A DNA stretch of 64,000 nt. It comes from Streptomyces sp. ITFR-21. Lineage in GTDB: Bacteria; Actinomycetota; Actinomycetes; Streptomycetales; Streptomycetaceae. Position numbers and translations under genes: made by a program. The notes under the pieces are model-generated. The model did not search any database, was not told the origin of the DNA, and saw only the letters and a list, made by a program, of their open reading frames with translations. Each line of letters begins with the position of its first letter. Position 1 is the first letter of the stretch. Below are positions 1-9,292 of this stretch, piece by piece. The DNA lies in NCBI RefSeq assembly GCF_031844685.1, contig NZ_CP134605.1:1335501-1399500 (forward strand), in the 5' to 3' direction.

Positions 1-87
1 CTACCGTTTTTCTTTTCACCCTATGTGATCACGCCGTCGTTCCTTGAGCCAGGGTCGCACACCTTGCGACATGGTCCCCACCGGCCG
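1..87 (-). promoter_or_regulatory. Leader/promoter region of the gene left of the window (expected ftsZ)
   Basis: This stretch follows the ftsQ stop on the minus strand and carries no reading frame. In streptomycetes ftsZ follows ftsQ and has its own promoters in this gap, so the stretch probably belongs to the ftsZ 5' region. Read on the minus strand it ends in an A-rich tract (GAAAAGAAAAACGG). A TTGACG hexamer overlaps the ftsQ stop at 91-86, but I see no convincing partner -10. The ftsZ identity is inferred from conserved gene order only. Confidence 0.4.
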
Positions 88-909
88 TCAACTCCCGGAC
101 ACCGCAGGGGCCATGGGAGCACTGACGTCGAAGTGCGACGCGTCCGGCTCGGCCTTCATCAGCGCGGTGAGCACCGCGGCCTTTTGTACGCCGTCCACCG
201 CGCTCCCCCACACCACGTCGCGGCCCCGGGTGAGTTCGACGGTGATGCCGTCGTAGGAACGCACCCGGATGGCGGTCGCCTGGCCGCGCAGTGCCGCGGG
301 CAGGTCGGCGGAGACGGTGATCGCCGACCGCAGCAGCCGTGTTGTGCCGAAATGGCGGAGGCTGGCGGACTGCACCGGCGTCAACTGCACCAGCGGCACG
401 CCGGCCGGCGCCCGGTCGACGGTGGCGAAACGCACGCCGTCCCGGTCGACTTCGGTGAACCGGCGGCCGCTGTGCAGCACCGCGGAGGGGGTCCGCTCGG
501 TCACCTTCACCGTGACGGTGTGCGGCCAGGAGCGCGCCACCTCGACCCGGTCGATCCGGGGCAGCGCTGTGAGCAGCCGGTGTCGTACGGCGTCGGTGTC
601 GACCGAGACCAGCGGCCCGCCGAGCGGCACGGCGGCGGCCCGCTCGACCTGATCGGTGGTCAGTTCCCCGGTACCGGTGACCGCCACCCGCTCGGCCCGG
701 AACCACGACGAACCGTAGACCGCCCAGGTGCCGCCGGCCACCAGGACGGTGAGCGCGATCAGGGCGAACAGCACGGCCCGCCGGCCGGACGGCCCGCCGC
801 CGCCCCGCGCGGCCGGCGGCCCGGCCGGCCGCGGACCCCGCTCGGGGGTGCCGGCGGGCGCGGGCGCTGCGGCGCCCCCGTGTCCGGTGTCTGCTCCGGC
901 TCGGGTCAT
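88..909 (-). CDS. ftsQ: Cell division protein FtsQ
   Basis: FtsQ/DivIB is a bitopic septal protein that links the early Z-ring to the septal synthase complex through FtsL/FtsB. The 273-residue product has a Pro/Gly/Ala-rich cytoplasmic tail (about 1-44), one membrane segment (about 45-65, rich in Leu/Val/Ala) and then a POTRA domain (about 70-140, starting FRAERVAVTGTGELTTDQV) and the beta domain. Length and layout fit actinobacterial FtsQ. The ATG at 909 has a GGGAGG ribosome site just upstream. It is the last dcw gene in the window, 69 bp downstream of murG. Confidence 0.93.
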   Translation of the reverse strand: MTRAGADTGHGGAAAPAPAGTPERGPRPAGPPAARGGGGPSGRRAVLFALIALTVLVAGGTWAVYGSSWFRAERVAVTGTGELTTDQVERAAAVPLGGPLVSVDTDAVRHRLLTALPRIDRVEVARSWPHTVTVKVTERTPSAVLHSGRRFTEVDRDGVRFATVDRAPAGVPLVQLTPVQSASLRHFGTTRLLRSAITVSADLPAALRGQATAIRVRSYDGITVELTRGRDVVWGSAVDGVQKAAVLTALMKAEPDASHFDVSAPMAPAVSGS

Positions 910-978
910 CCCGGTCCTCCCGTCGTTCCTGCCGCGCGGCCGTTCGGCCGGGGCCCGGGGCGGTCGCGGCCCGGGGCC

Positions 979-2073
979 CTATCGTGCCCGGCCGGCGGCC
1001 ACCGCCTCGTACACCATGCCGACCAGCAGGTCGTCCGCGTCACGGCGGCCGAACTCGGCGGCGGCGCGGGACATGTCGTAGAGCCGGTGCGGATCGGTGA
1101 GCACCGGCAGGACGTTGGCGAGCACCCAGTCCGGGGTCAGCTCCGCGTCGTCCACCAGCAGGCCGCCGCCGGCCTTGACCACCGGCTGCGCGTTGAGCCG
1201 CTGTTCGCCGTTGCCGATCGGCAGCGGTACGTACGCGGCGGGCAGGCCGACCGCGGACAGTTCGGCGACGGTCATCGCGCCGGCCCGGCACAGCATCATG
1301 TCGGCCGCGGCGTAGGCCAGATCCATCCGGTCCAGGTACGGCACCGGGCGGTACGGCGGCATGCCAGGCATATTGTCGGACCGAGGCAGTTCGTTCTTGG
1401 GGCCGACCGCGTGCAGGATCTGCACGCCGGACTGCTGGAGCCGGGGCGCGACCGTGGCGATCACCTCGTTGAGCCGCCGGGCGCCCTGGGAGCCGCCGGA
1501 GACCAGCAGGGTGGGCAGGTTCTGGTCCAGGCCGAAGGCGTGCCGGGCCTCGGGGCGGGCCGCGGCCCGGTCCAGGACGGCGATGCTGCGGCGCAGCGGG
1601 ATGCCGATGTACCGGGCGTCGCGCAGCTTGCTGTCCGGGGTGGAGACGGCGACCGCGTGGGCGTACCGGGAGCCGATCTTGTTGGCCAGGCCCGGCCGGG
1701 CGTTGGCCTCGTGCACCACGATCGGCACACCGAGCCGCTTGGCCGCCAGATAGCCGGGCAGCGCCACGTAGCCGCCGAAGCCGACCACGCAGTCGGCCTT
1801 GGTGCGCTCCAGGATCTGCTCGGCGGCCTTGATGGTGCCGCGCAGCCGGCCGGGCACGGTGATCAGTTCGGGGGTGGGCCTTCGGGGCAGCGGCACGGCG
1901 GGGATCAGGGCCAGTTCGTAGCCGCGCTCGGGCACCAGCCTGGTCTCCAGGCCCTTCTCGGTGCCCAGTGCGGTGATCCCCACGGTCGGGTCCTGCCTGC
2001 GCAGGGCGTCGGCGAGCGCGAGCGCCGGCTCGATGTGGCCGGCGGTCCCGCCGCCGGCGAGTACGACATGCAC
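979..2073 (-). CDS. murG: UDP-GlcNAc:undecaprenyl-PP-MurNAc-pentapeptide GlcNAc transferase MurG
   Basis: MurG is the membrane-associated GT-B enzyme that adds GlcNAc to lipid I to make lipid II on the inner face of the membrane. The 364-residue protein opens with the family glycine loop ([21 protein letters not shown]) that contacts the lipid-diphosphate acceptor. The C-terminal half has the second glycine motif ([15 protein letters not shown]) and a UDP-GlcNAc-binding region ending in [17 protein letters not shown]. Full length for the family. The start lies 6 bp after the ftsW stop, so translation is probably coupled. Confidence 0.97.
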   Translation of the reverse strand: MHVVLAGGGTAGHIEPALALADALRRQDPTVGITALGTEKGLETRLVPERGYELALIPAVPLPRRPTPELITVPGRLRGTIKAAEQILERTKADCVVGFGGYVALPGYLAAKRLGVPIVVHEANARPGLANKIGSRYAHAVAVSTPDSKLRDARYIGIPLRRSIAVLDRAAARPEARHAFGLDQNLPTLLVSGGSQGARRLNEVIATVAPRLQQSGVQILHAVGPKNELPRSDNMPGMPPYRPVPYLDRMDLAYAAADMMLCRAGAMTVAELSAVGLPAAYVPLPIGNGEQRLNAQPVVKAGGGLLVDDAELTPDWVLANVLPVLTDPHRLYDMSRAAAEFGRRDADDLLVGMVYEAVAAGRAR

Positions 2074-2079
2074 CGAAAT

Positions 2080-3618
2080 TCACCGCTCTCCGGACGGCCG
2101 CCTTCTGGCGCGCCGTCGCATCGTCCTTCTCACTGCCCTGGTCAACGGGTTGTTGCGGCTCCGCACGGCCAGCGCCGCCCGCGCCGCGGGCTCGTTCCTG
2201 GCGAAGCAGATCAGCAGCCCGACCGCGAACATGGTCGGCAGCAGGGCCGACCCCCCGTAGGAGAACAGCGGGAGCGGGACGCCGGCGATCGGCAGCAGGC
2301 CGAGCACCGCACCGATGTTGATCACGGCCTGAACGGTGATCCAGGTGGTCACGCCACCCGCTGCGAACCTGACGAAGGGATCCTCCGTACGACCCGCCAC
2401 ACGGATACCCGCGTAGCCTAGTGCCGCGAAGAGGGCGAGCACCGACAATGTGCCCGCCAGGCCCAGCTCCTCCCCGGTCACGGCGAAGATGAAGTCGGTG
2501 TGCGGCTCCGGGAGTTCGCCCCATTTCTCCACACTCGCGCCGAGCCCGGAGCCGAACCAGCCGCCGGACGCGAGCGCGTAGATGCCGTGCACGGCCTGCC
2601 AGCACTGGTCGTTAGGGCCCGGGGAGCTGGCCCCGATGCAGTGCAGCCGGCCCATCCGGTTGGCGCTGGTGGCCACCGCCAGGGCGCCCAGCGCGGTCGC
2701 GGCGGCCAGCACGCCGGTGAACAGCCGGGTCGGGGCACCGGCCAGCCAGAGCAGGCCGAAGAGGACGGCGGTCAGGATCACCGTGGTGCCCATGTCGCCG
2801 CCGAGCATGATGAGGCCGAGCAGCAGCACGGCGACCGGCACCAGCGGGACCAGCAGGTGCTTCCACTGGGCCAGCAGGTTTTTGGCGTTCTTGCGGGCCA
2901 GCAGGTCCGCGCCCCACATCACCAGCGCGAGCTTGCCGAACTCGCTGGGCTGGAGCTGGAAGGGGCCGCCGACGGACAGCCAGTTGGTGTTGCCGTTGAC
3001 CGTCTGCCCTATCCCCGGCACCTGCACCAGGGACATCAGGAACACCGAGCCGAGCAGCAGCGGGTACGCCAGCGCCCGGTGCAGCCGGACCGACAGCCGG
3101 ACGGCGGACCACAGCAGCACCGACCCTATGGCGACCGCGAGCAGCTGCTTGCGGAAGTAGTAGGTGGACGGCAGCCCGTACTGCAACGCGATGATCTGCG
3201 AGGCCGAGTAGACCATCACCAGCCCGAGCACGGTGATCAGCGACCCGGCCCCCAGGATGACGTAGTACGCGGTCAGCGGCCGGTCCCACGCCTCCCGGAT
3301 CCGCGCGGGCAGCCGGGCGGCGCCGCGCAGCGCGCTGGGCCCGGTGCCGCGCGGGGCGGGGCGGGGCGGCCGGGGGGCCGGCCGGCCCGGACGCGGCCGG
3401 GGCGCCGCGGCCCGGGCCCGCGGGCCGGCGGTGCGGCGCGGACCCGCCGCGCCCTCGGCGGCGACCGGGCGGCCGCCCGCCGGGTTCCCGGCCCGGGGGC
3501 CGGCGGCGTGCGGCGGCCCGGCGGGGGCCGCCGCGCGGCGGCCGGCCGGGGGCGGCTCGGGCCGCCGGCCGGCCGCCCGCCGGTCACCGCCGTGGGCGGT
3601 CGGACGATCCGCGCTCAT
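2080..3618 (-). CDS. ftsW: Septal peptidoglycan polymerase FtsW (SEDS family)
   Basis: FtsW polymerises lipid II at the septum with its partner transpeptidase FtsI. The ATG at 3618 gives 512 residues. The first ~125 are a disordered Arg/Pro/Gly/Ala-rich extension with repeated PRP/GRPAPRP-like units. The SEDS core follows, with about ten membrane helices and typical motifs (LTAYYVILGAGSLITVLGL, NWLSVGGPFQLQPSEFGKLA, ELGLAGTLSVL, GVPLPLFSYGGSALLPTM). The open frame continues upstream through murD in another frame, so this start is chosen from the 50-bp gap after murD and from the protein's composition. Confidence 0.95.
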   Translation of the reverse strand: MSADRPTAHGGDRRAAGRRPEPPPAGRRAAAPAGPPHAAGPRAGNPAGGRPVAAEGAAGPRRTAGPRARAAAPRPRPGRPAPRPPRPAPRGTGPSALRGAARLPARIREAWDRPLTAYYVILGAGSLITVLGLVMVYSASQIIALQYGLPSTYYFRKQLLAVAIGSVLLWSAVRLSVRLHRALAYPLLLGSVFLMSLVQVPGIGQTVNGNTNWLSVGGPFQLQPSEFGKLALVMWGADLLARKNAKNLLAQWKHLLVPLVPVAVLLLGLIMLGGDMGTTVILTAVLFGLLWLAGAPTRLFTGVLAAATALGALAVATSANRMGRLHCIGASSPGPNDQCWQAVHGIYALASGGWFGSGLGASVEKWGELPEPHTDFIFAVTGEELGLAGTLSVLALFAALGYAGIRVAGRTEDPFVRFAAGGVTTWITVQAVINIGAVLGLLPIAGVPLPLFSYGGSALLPTMFAVGLLICFARNEPAARAALAVRSRNNPLTRAVRRTMRRRARRRPSGER

Positions 3619-3668
3619 GCGTCCCCTCCATCGGTGCGCTGCGCCGGCGCCCCGCGCGGGAGTGCCGG

Positions 3669-5099
3669 CTAGTGGGCCTGGGCCGTGGTGCCCGGCAGGG
3701 CACGGACCGCCGCGGCGAACAGGTCCCCGCGCTGGTTGTAGTTCGCGAACATGTCCATCGAGGCGCAGGCCGGGGCCAGCAGCACCGTGTCGCCGGGCCG
3801 GGCCAGTTCCCGGGCCGCGGCGACGGCGTCGGACATCGCCCCAGTGTCGGTCCGTTCCAGCTCGACCACCGGCACCTGCGGGGCGTGTCGCGCCAGGGCT
3901 TCGCGGATCAGCGCGCGGTCGGCGCCGAACAGCACCACCGCGCGCAGCCGGTCGGCGGCGCGGGCGGTGAGTTCGTCGAACGCGGCGCCCTTGGCGAGGC
4001 CGCCGGCCAGCCACACGACCGGGTCGTAGGCCGCCAGCGACGCCTGCGCCGCGTGGGTGTTGGTGGCCTTGGAGTCGTCCACCCAGGTCACGCCGTCGAC
4101 GGTGGCCACCTCGGCGATCCGGTGGGCGTCCGGTCGGAACGCCCGCAGCCCCTCGCGGACCGCGGCCGGCTCCACCCCGAAGGCGCGGGCCAGCGCCGCC
4201 GCCGCCAGCGCGTTGGCGATGTTGTGCGGCGCGGACGGCCGTACGTCGCCGGTCTCCGCCAACTCCTGGGCGGTGCCCTGCCGGTCGGCGACGAACGCGC
4301 GGTCCACCAGCAGTCCGTCCACCAGGCCCAGTTCCGAGGGGCGCGGGGCGCCCAGGGTGAAGCCGACGGCCCGGCAGCCCTCCTCCACGTCGGCCTCGCG
4401 GACCAGCCGCTCGGTCTCCGGGTCGGCGGTGTTGTAGACGCACGCGACCTGGTTGCCCCGGTAGATACGGCCCTTGTCGGCCGCGTAGCCGGCCATCGAG
4501 CCGTGCCAGTCCAGGTGGTCGGGCGCGAGGTTGAGCACGGCGGCGGAGTGCGGCCTGATCCCGGGCGCCCAGTGCAGCTGGTAGCTGGAGAGCTCGACGG
4601 CGAGCACGTCGTACTCCTGCTCGCCGAGCACCGCGTCCAGCAGCGAGACGCCGATGTTGCCGACGGCCGCGGTGCGCAGGCCCGCCGCGGTGAGGATGGC
4701 GGCGAGCATCCGGGTGGTGGTGGTCTTGCCGTTGGTGCCGGTGACCGCGAGCCAGGGCGCGGCGCCGGGGCCGCGCAGCCGCCAGGCGAGTTCGACGTCG
4801 CCCCAGACCTCGACGCCGCGTTCGGCGGCGGCGGCGAACAGCGGGCTGTCCGGCCGCCAGCCGGGGCTGGTGACGACCAGGTCCGTACCGCCGGGCAGGG
4901 TGGCGCCGTCGCCGAGCCGTACCGCGACGCCGAGTGCCTCCAGCTCGGCCGCCTCGGACCGCGCCCTGTCGTCCGCGGCGCCGTTGACGACGGTGACACG
5001 GGCGCCCAGCGCGTGCAGCGCCCTGGCGGCCGGCACCCCGGACACCCCGAGGCCGGCGACGGTGACCGCGGCACCCCTGAGCCCGGCGGCGGCCGTCAC
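3669..5099 (-). CDS. murD: UDP-N-acetylmuramoyl-L-alanine:D-glutamate ligase MurD
   Basis: MurD adds D-Glu to UDP-MurNAc-L-Ala in the cytoplasm. The GTG start at 5099 forms a GTGA overlap with the mraY stop and gives 476 residues. The N-terminal Rossmann part begins [21 protein letters not shown]. The central Mur-ligase ATP loop is [16 protein letters not shown], followed by the nucleotide/metal region around [20 protein letters not shown] and [11 protein letters not shown]. The C-terminal domain has [20 protein letters not shown]. All hallmarks of MurD are present and length is normal. Confidence 0.96.
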   Translation of the reverse strand: MTAAAGLRGAAVTVAGLGVSGVPAARALHALGARVTVVNGAADDRARSEAAELEALGVAVRLGDGATLPGGTDLVVTSPGWRPDSPLFAAAAERGVEVWGDVELAWRLRGPGAAPWLAVTGTNGKTTTTRMLAAILTAAGLRTAAVGNIGVSLLDAVLGEQEYDVLAVELSSYQLHWAPGIRPHSAAVLNLAPDHLDWHGSMAGYAADKGRIYRGNQVACVYNTADPETERLVREADVEEGCRAVGFTLGAPRPSELGLVDGLLVDRAFVADRQGTAQELAETGDVRPSAPHNIANALAAAALARAFGVEPAAVREGLRAFRPDAHRIAEVATVDGVTWVDDSKATNTHAAQASLAAYDPVVWLAGGLAKGAAFDELTARAADRLRAVVLFGADRALIREALARHAPQVPVVELERTDTGAMSDAVAAARELARPGDTVLLAPACASMDMFANYNQRGDLFAAAVRALPGTTAQAH

Positions 5100-6160
5100 G
5101 AGGCGGCCACCCAGCCGGCGTAGAAGATGCCGAGCCCGACGGCCATGCACATGCCCTGGATGATCCAGAACCGGACCACGACCAGAACCTCGCTCCAGCC
5201 CTTGAGCTCGAAGTGGTGCTGGAGTGGCGCCATCCGGAAGACCCGCTTGCCGGTGAGCCGGAAGGAGCCCACCTGGATGATCACGGACATGGTGATGAGG
5301 ACGAACAGGCCGCCGAGGATCGCCAGCAGCATCTCGGTGCGCGAGCAGATCGCCAGGCCCGCCAGCGCGCCGCCCAGCGCCAGCGACCCGGTGTCGCCCA
5401 TGAAGATCTTGGCCGGCGAGGTGTTCCACCACAGGAAGCCGAAGCAGGCGCCCATCAGCGCGGCGGAGACCACCGCCAGGTCGAGCGGGTCGCGCACCTC
5501 GTAGCAGGCGCCGTTGGCGCTGACCGGGGCGCCGCACCACTGCCCGTACTGCCATACGCCGATGACCGTGTACGCGGCGAAGACCATCGTGGAGGCGCCG
5601 GTGGCCAGGCCGTCCAGGCCGTCGGTGAGGTTCACGCCGTTGGACATCGCCAGGATCATGAACAGCGCCCAGATCACGAAGATCACCGGGCCGATGGACC
5701 AGCCGAAGTCGGTGGTGAAGGAGAGCTTGGTGGACGCCGGGGTCTGGCCGCGGGAGTCGTGGAAGTTCAGCGCCAGCACCGCGAAGGCGATGCCGACAAT
5801 GAGCTGGCCGGCCATCTTGGCCTTGGCCCGCAGGCCGAGGCTGCGCTGCTTGACGATCTTGATGTAGTCGTCCAGGAAGCCCACCAGGCCGAGCCCCGCG
5901 GTCAGGAACAGCACCAGCACACCGGACATGGTGGGCTTGTCGCCGGTGATCAGCTTGGTCGCCGCGTAGGCGATCAGGGTGGCCAGGATGAAGGCGATAC
6001 CACCCATGGTGGGGGTGCCGCGCTTGCTGTGGTGGGCCTTCGGGCCATCGTCCCGGATCATCTGCCCGTAGCCCTTGCGGGCCAGCAGCCGGATCAGCAG
6101 CGGAGTGCCGACCAGCGACAGGAAGAGCCCGAGTACCCCGGAGACGAGGATCTGCTTCAT
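5096..6160 (-). CDS. mraY: Phospho-MurNAc-pentapeptide translocase MraY
   Basis: MraY transfers phospho-MurNAc-pentapeptide to undecaprenyl phosphate to make lipid I. It is a polytopic membrane protein of 354 residues. Family signatures visible are [19 protein letters not shown] near residue 40, [20 protein letters not shown] (DDY catalytic motif), [12 protein letters not shown] (NxxDGxDGLA) and the C-terminal [17 protein letters not shown] (PxHHHxE-type motif). The ATG overlaps the murF stop by 4 nt (ATGA), and the stop overlaps the murD GTG, so murF-mraY-murD are translationally coupled. Confidence 0.98.
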   Translation of the reverse strand: MKQILVSGVLGLFLSLVGTPLLIRLLARKGYGQMIRDDGPKAHHSKRGTPTMGGIAFILATLIAYAATKLITGDKPTMSGVLVLFLTAGLGLVGFLDDYIKIVKQRSLGLRAKAKMAGQLIVGIAFAVLALNFHDSRGQTPASTKLSFTTDFGWSIGPVIFVIWALFMILAMSNGVNLTDGLDGLATGASTMVFAAYTVIGVWQYGQWCGAPVSANGACYEVRDPLDLAVVSAALMGACFGFLWWNTSPAKIFMGDTGSLALGGALAGLAICSRTEMLLAILGGLFVLITMSVIIQVGSFRLTGKRVFRMAPLQHHFELKGWSEVLVVVRFWIIQGMCMAVGLGIFYAGWVAAS

Positions 6161-7608
6161 CGCGCGGCACCCTCGCCGGCCGTACCACCGAGGCCGCCGC
6201 GCGGGGCGGCCCCGATCAGCGCCAAGGCGACGGATTCGAGGCCCACCGACCTCGATGCCTTCACCAGCACGACATCGCCCGGACGCACCTCTGCGCGCAA
6301 CAGGTCGACCGCCGCCTCCGCGTCGGACACGTGCACCGACTCCTCACCCCACGAACCCTCGTTATAGGCGCCCATTTGCAGCCAGGCGGCTTCGACACCG
6401 CCCACGGCCACGAGCTTGCTGACGTTGAGCCGGACGGCCAGCCGCCCCACCGCGTCGTGCTCGGTGAGCGCTTGCTCGCCGAGTTCGGCCATCTTGCCCA
6501 GCACCGCCCACGTCCGGCCCCCCCGGGCCCGCGCGGGCCCGCCCATCGCGGCCAGTGCGCGCAGGGCTGCCCTCATGGATTCGGGGTTCGCGTTGTAGGC
6601 GTCGTTGACGACCGTCACGCCGTCGGGCCGCTCGGTGACCTCCATCCGCCAGTGCGAGAGCGAGCCGGCCGTGGAGAGCGCGGAGGCGATCTCCCCGACA
6701 GGCATGCCGAGTTCACCGGCGACGGCGGCCGCGGCGAGCGCGTTCGACACGTGGTGCTCACCGTACAGGCGCAAGGTCACGTCGGCGCACCCGGAGGGTG
6801 TTCGCAGGCTGAAGATCGCCTGCCCCCGGTCGTTGAGCCGGACGTTCTCGGCGCGGACCTCGGCCTGCTCGCTCTCCCCGAAGAGCACCACGCGGGCCCG
6901 GGTACGCGTCCGCATCGCGCTGACCAGCGGGTCGTCGGCGTTGAGCACCGCGATGCCGCCGTCGGCGGCGGCGGGCAGCGCCTCGACGAGTTCGCCCTTG
7001 GCCTGGGCGATCTGCTCCCGGCCGCCGAACTCGCCGATGTGCGCGGAGCCGACGTTGAGCACCAGGCCGATGCGCGGCGGGGTCAGTCCGGTGAGGTAGC
7101 GGATGTGGCCGATGCCGCGGGCGCCCATCTCCAGCACCAGGTGCCGGGTGCCCTGGTCGGCGGTCAGCGCGGTCAGTGGCAGTCCGATCTCGTTGTTGAG
7201 CGAGCCGGGCGTCCACACGGTGGGGGCGGCCTTCGCCAGCAGCTGGGCGAGGAGGTCCTTGGTGCTGGTCTTGCCGGCCGAGCCGGTGAGCGCCACCACG
7301 GTCGCGCCCAGGTGCTCGATGACGTGCTTGGCGAGCGCGCCGAGGGCGGCCTGTACGTCGTCCACCACGATCGCGGGCACGCCGACCGGGTGGGCGGCCA
7401 GTACGGCGACCGCGCCGTCGGCGACGGCCTTGGCGGCGTAGTCGTGGCCGTCCACCCGCTCCCCGGCGAACGCCACGAACAGCGCGCCCGGCACCACCTC
7501 GCGGGAGTCCTTCACCACGGGTCCGGTGACCTGGACCGAGCTGTCCGGTATGTCATGCGTGCTCCCGCCGACCGCGCGTGCGACCTCGGCGAGGGTAAGG
7601 GGGATCAC
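6157..7608 (-). CDS. murF: UDP-MurNAc-tripeptide:D-Ala-D-Ala ligase MurF
   Basis: MurF adds the D-Ala-D-Ala dipeptide to complete the cytoplasmic muropeptide. The 483-residue product starts at a GTG that overlaps the murE stop (GTGA). Visible parts are the N-terminal substrate-binding domain ([29 protein letters not shown]), the ATP loop [42 protein letters not shown] and [18 protein letters not shown]. Motif order, length and position between murE and mraY are standard. The C-terminal tail is Gly/Ala-rich and variable. Confidence 0.97.
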   Translation of the reverse strand: MIPLTLAEVARAVGGSTHDIPDSSVQVTGPVVKDSREVVPGALFVAFAGERVDGHDYAAKAVADGAVAVLAAHPVGVPAIVVDDVQAALGALAKHVIEHLGATVVALTGSAGKTSTKDLLAQLLAKAAPTVWTPGSLNNEIGLPLTALTADQGTRHLVLEMGARGIGHIRYLTGLTPPRIGLVLNVGSAHIGEFGGREQIAQAKGELVEALPAAADGGIAVLNADDPLVSAMRTRTRARVVLFGESEQAEVRAENVRLNDRGQAIFSLRTPSGCADVTLRLYGEHHVSNALAAAAVAGELGMPVGEIASALSTAGSLSHWRMEVTERPDGVTVVNDAYNANPESMRAALRALAAMGGPARARGGRTWAVLGKMAELGEQALTEHDAVGRLAVRLNVSKLVAVGGVEAAWLQMGAYNEGSWGEESVHVSDAEAAVDLLRAEVRPGDVVLVKASRSVGLESVALALIGAAPRGGLGGTAGEGAAR

Positions 7609-9290
7609 AGTTGCTTCTGGTCCTTCTCGATCGCGGCGCGCAGCACCTCGCGGTCGTCGAAGGGGCGTACCTCTCCGGCGATGTCCTGGCCCTGCTCATG
7701 GCCCTTGCCCGCGACCACCACGATGTCGCCCGGCCGCGCCTGGGCGACGGCGGTGGCGACGGCGGCGGCCCGGTCGGGCTCGACGATGACGTGTCCGCGC
7801 TGCTCCGCGGGGACTTCGGCGGCCCCGTTCAGCATCGCGGCGAGGATGCTCAGCGGGTCCTCGGAGCGCGGGTTGTCCGAGGTGAGCACGGCGGTGTCGG
7901 CGAGCCGGGCGACGGCCGCGCCCATCGGCCCGCGCTTGCTGCGGTCCCGGTCGCCGCCGCAGCCGAGCACCGCGTGGATCCGGCCGTCGGTGGTGGTGCG
8001 CAGCGCGCGCAGCACGGACTCCACGGCGTCGGTCTTGTGCGCGTAGTCCACCACCGCGAGGTACGACTGGCCGGCGTCCACCCGCTCCAGCCGGCCGGGG
8101 ACGCCGGGGACGCCGGCGATGCCGTCGGCGGCGGCCTGTGGGTCCAGGCCCGCCGCGGCCAGCGCGGTGATCGCGGCCAGCGTGTTGGCGACGTTGAAGG
8201 GGCCGGGCAGCGGCGCCACGGCCCGCACCCGCTCGCCCTTGGGGCCGAGGACAATGAAGCGGCTGTCCATCGGCCCGGCGGTGACGTCCTCGGCCCGCCA
8301 GTCGGCGTCCAGCCGGCCCTCGGCGGAGAAGGTGACCAGCGGGACGGTGGCCTCGGCGAGCAGCCGCCGGCCGTACGCGTCGTCCAGGTTCACCACGCCG
8401 AGGCGGCTGCGGCGCGGGGTGAACAGCTGCGCCTTGGCCTGGAAGTAGTCCTCCATGCCGGAGTGGAACTCCATGTGCTCCGGGCTGAGGTTGTTGAAGA
8501 CGGCCACGTCGAAGACCGCGCCGTCCACCCGGCCGAGCACCAGGGCGTGGCTGGAGACCTCCATGACGACCGACTCCACGCCGCGTTCGCGCATCACCGC
8601 GAACAGCGCCTGCAGGTCGGTGGCCTCCGGGGTGGTGCGCTCACTCTTGACGTGCTCGTCGCCGATCCGGGTCTCCACGGTGCCGATCAGGCCGGTGACG
8701 CCGTACCGGGTGGCCCGCAGGCCGCCCTCCAGCAGGTACGAGGTGGTGGTCTTGCCGGAGGTGCCGGTGATGCCGAACCGCAGCAGTGCCTCGCCCGGCT
8801 CGTCGTAGACCGCGGCGGCCAGCCCGCCCATGACGGCCCGCGGGTCGTCGACGGTCAGCACCGGCAGTCCGGTGGCGGCGGCGCGGTCGGTGCCCGCCGG
8901 GTCGGTCAGTACGGCGGTGGCGCCCGCCGCGGCGGCCTGGGCGGCGAAGTCGGCGCCGTGGAAACGGGCGCCGGGCAGCGCCGCGTAGAGGTCGCCGGGG
9001 CGTACGGCCCGCGAGTCGTGGGTGATCCCGGTGATCACCGCCGCGCGGCCGGAGCCGGCCGGCGGGCGGGTACCGAGCCGTCCAGCGAGCTCTGCGAGTG
9101 GTTTGGGACGGACGCGCGTCGGGCGCGGCGCGCCCGGTGGCTGGGTGAGGGTGGGTTGATCGGCTGTGGGCACGGCGGTGAGGTTACCGGGCCGGCCGGG
9201 GTCCGGGCCAAAAGGCCCCGGGGGGCGGTGGCGCGGGTCGCGCTGGCGGCCGGCGTCCGTTCCGTGCTGGTCAGGGTGGTGGCTGCGCAT
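7605..9290 (-). CDS. murE: UDP-MurNAc-L-Ala-D-Glu:diaminopimelate ligase MurE
   Basis: MurE adds the third stem residue. The motif SDNPRSEDP (DNPR) is that of diaminopimelate-adding enzymes, which fits LL-DAP peptidoglycan of streptomycetes. Other motifs are DSRAVRPGDLYAALPGARFHG, FGITGTSGKTTTSYLLEGGL and ERTTPEATDLQ. I chose the ATG at 9290 because it has an AAGGGA ribosome site and lies 2 nt after the ftsI stop, giving 561 residues with a ~40-residue disordered start. A GTG at 9173 (522 residues) is a weaker alternative without a ribosome site. Confidence 0.95.
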   Translation of the reverse strand: MRSHHPDQHGTDAGRQRDPRHRPPGPFGPDPGRPGNLTAVPTADQPTLTQPPGAPRPTRVRPKPLAELAGRLGTRPPAGSGRAAVITGITHDSRAVRPGDLYAALPGARFHGADFAAQAAAAGATAVLTDPAGTDRAAATGLPVLTVDDPRAVMGGLAAAVYDEPGEALLRFGITGTSGKTTTSYLLEGGLRATRYGVTGLIGTVETRIGDEHVKSERTTPEATDLQALFAVMRERGVESVVMEVSSHALVLGRVDGAVFDVAVFNNLSPEHMEFHSGMEDYFQAKAQLFTPRRSRLGVVNLDDAYGRRLLAEATVPLVTFSAEGRLDADWRAEDVTAGPMDSRFIVLGPKGERVRAVAPLPGPFNVANTLAAITALAAAGLDPQAAADGIAGVPGVPGRLERVDAGQSYLAVVDYAHKTDAVESVLRALRTTTDGRIHAVLGCGGDRDRSKRGPMGAAVARLADTAVLTSDNPRSEDPLSILAAMLNGAAEVPAEQRGHVIVEPDRAAAVATAVAQARPGDIVVVAGKGHEQGQDIAGEVRPFDDREVLRAAIEKDQKQL

Positions 9291-9292
9291 GA

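Noticed and set aside
25..2421. Very long open frames antisense to ftsQ/murG and to other dcw genes
   Set aside because: They mirror the codon bias of the real genes on the minus strand, have no recognisable motifs and no ribosome sites.
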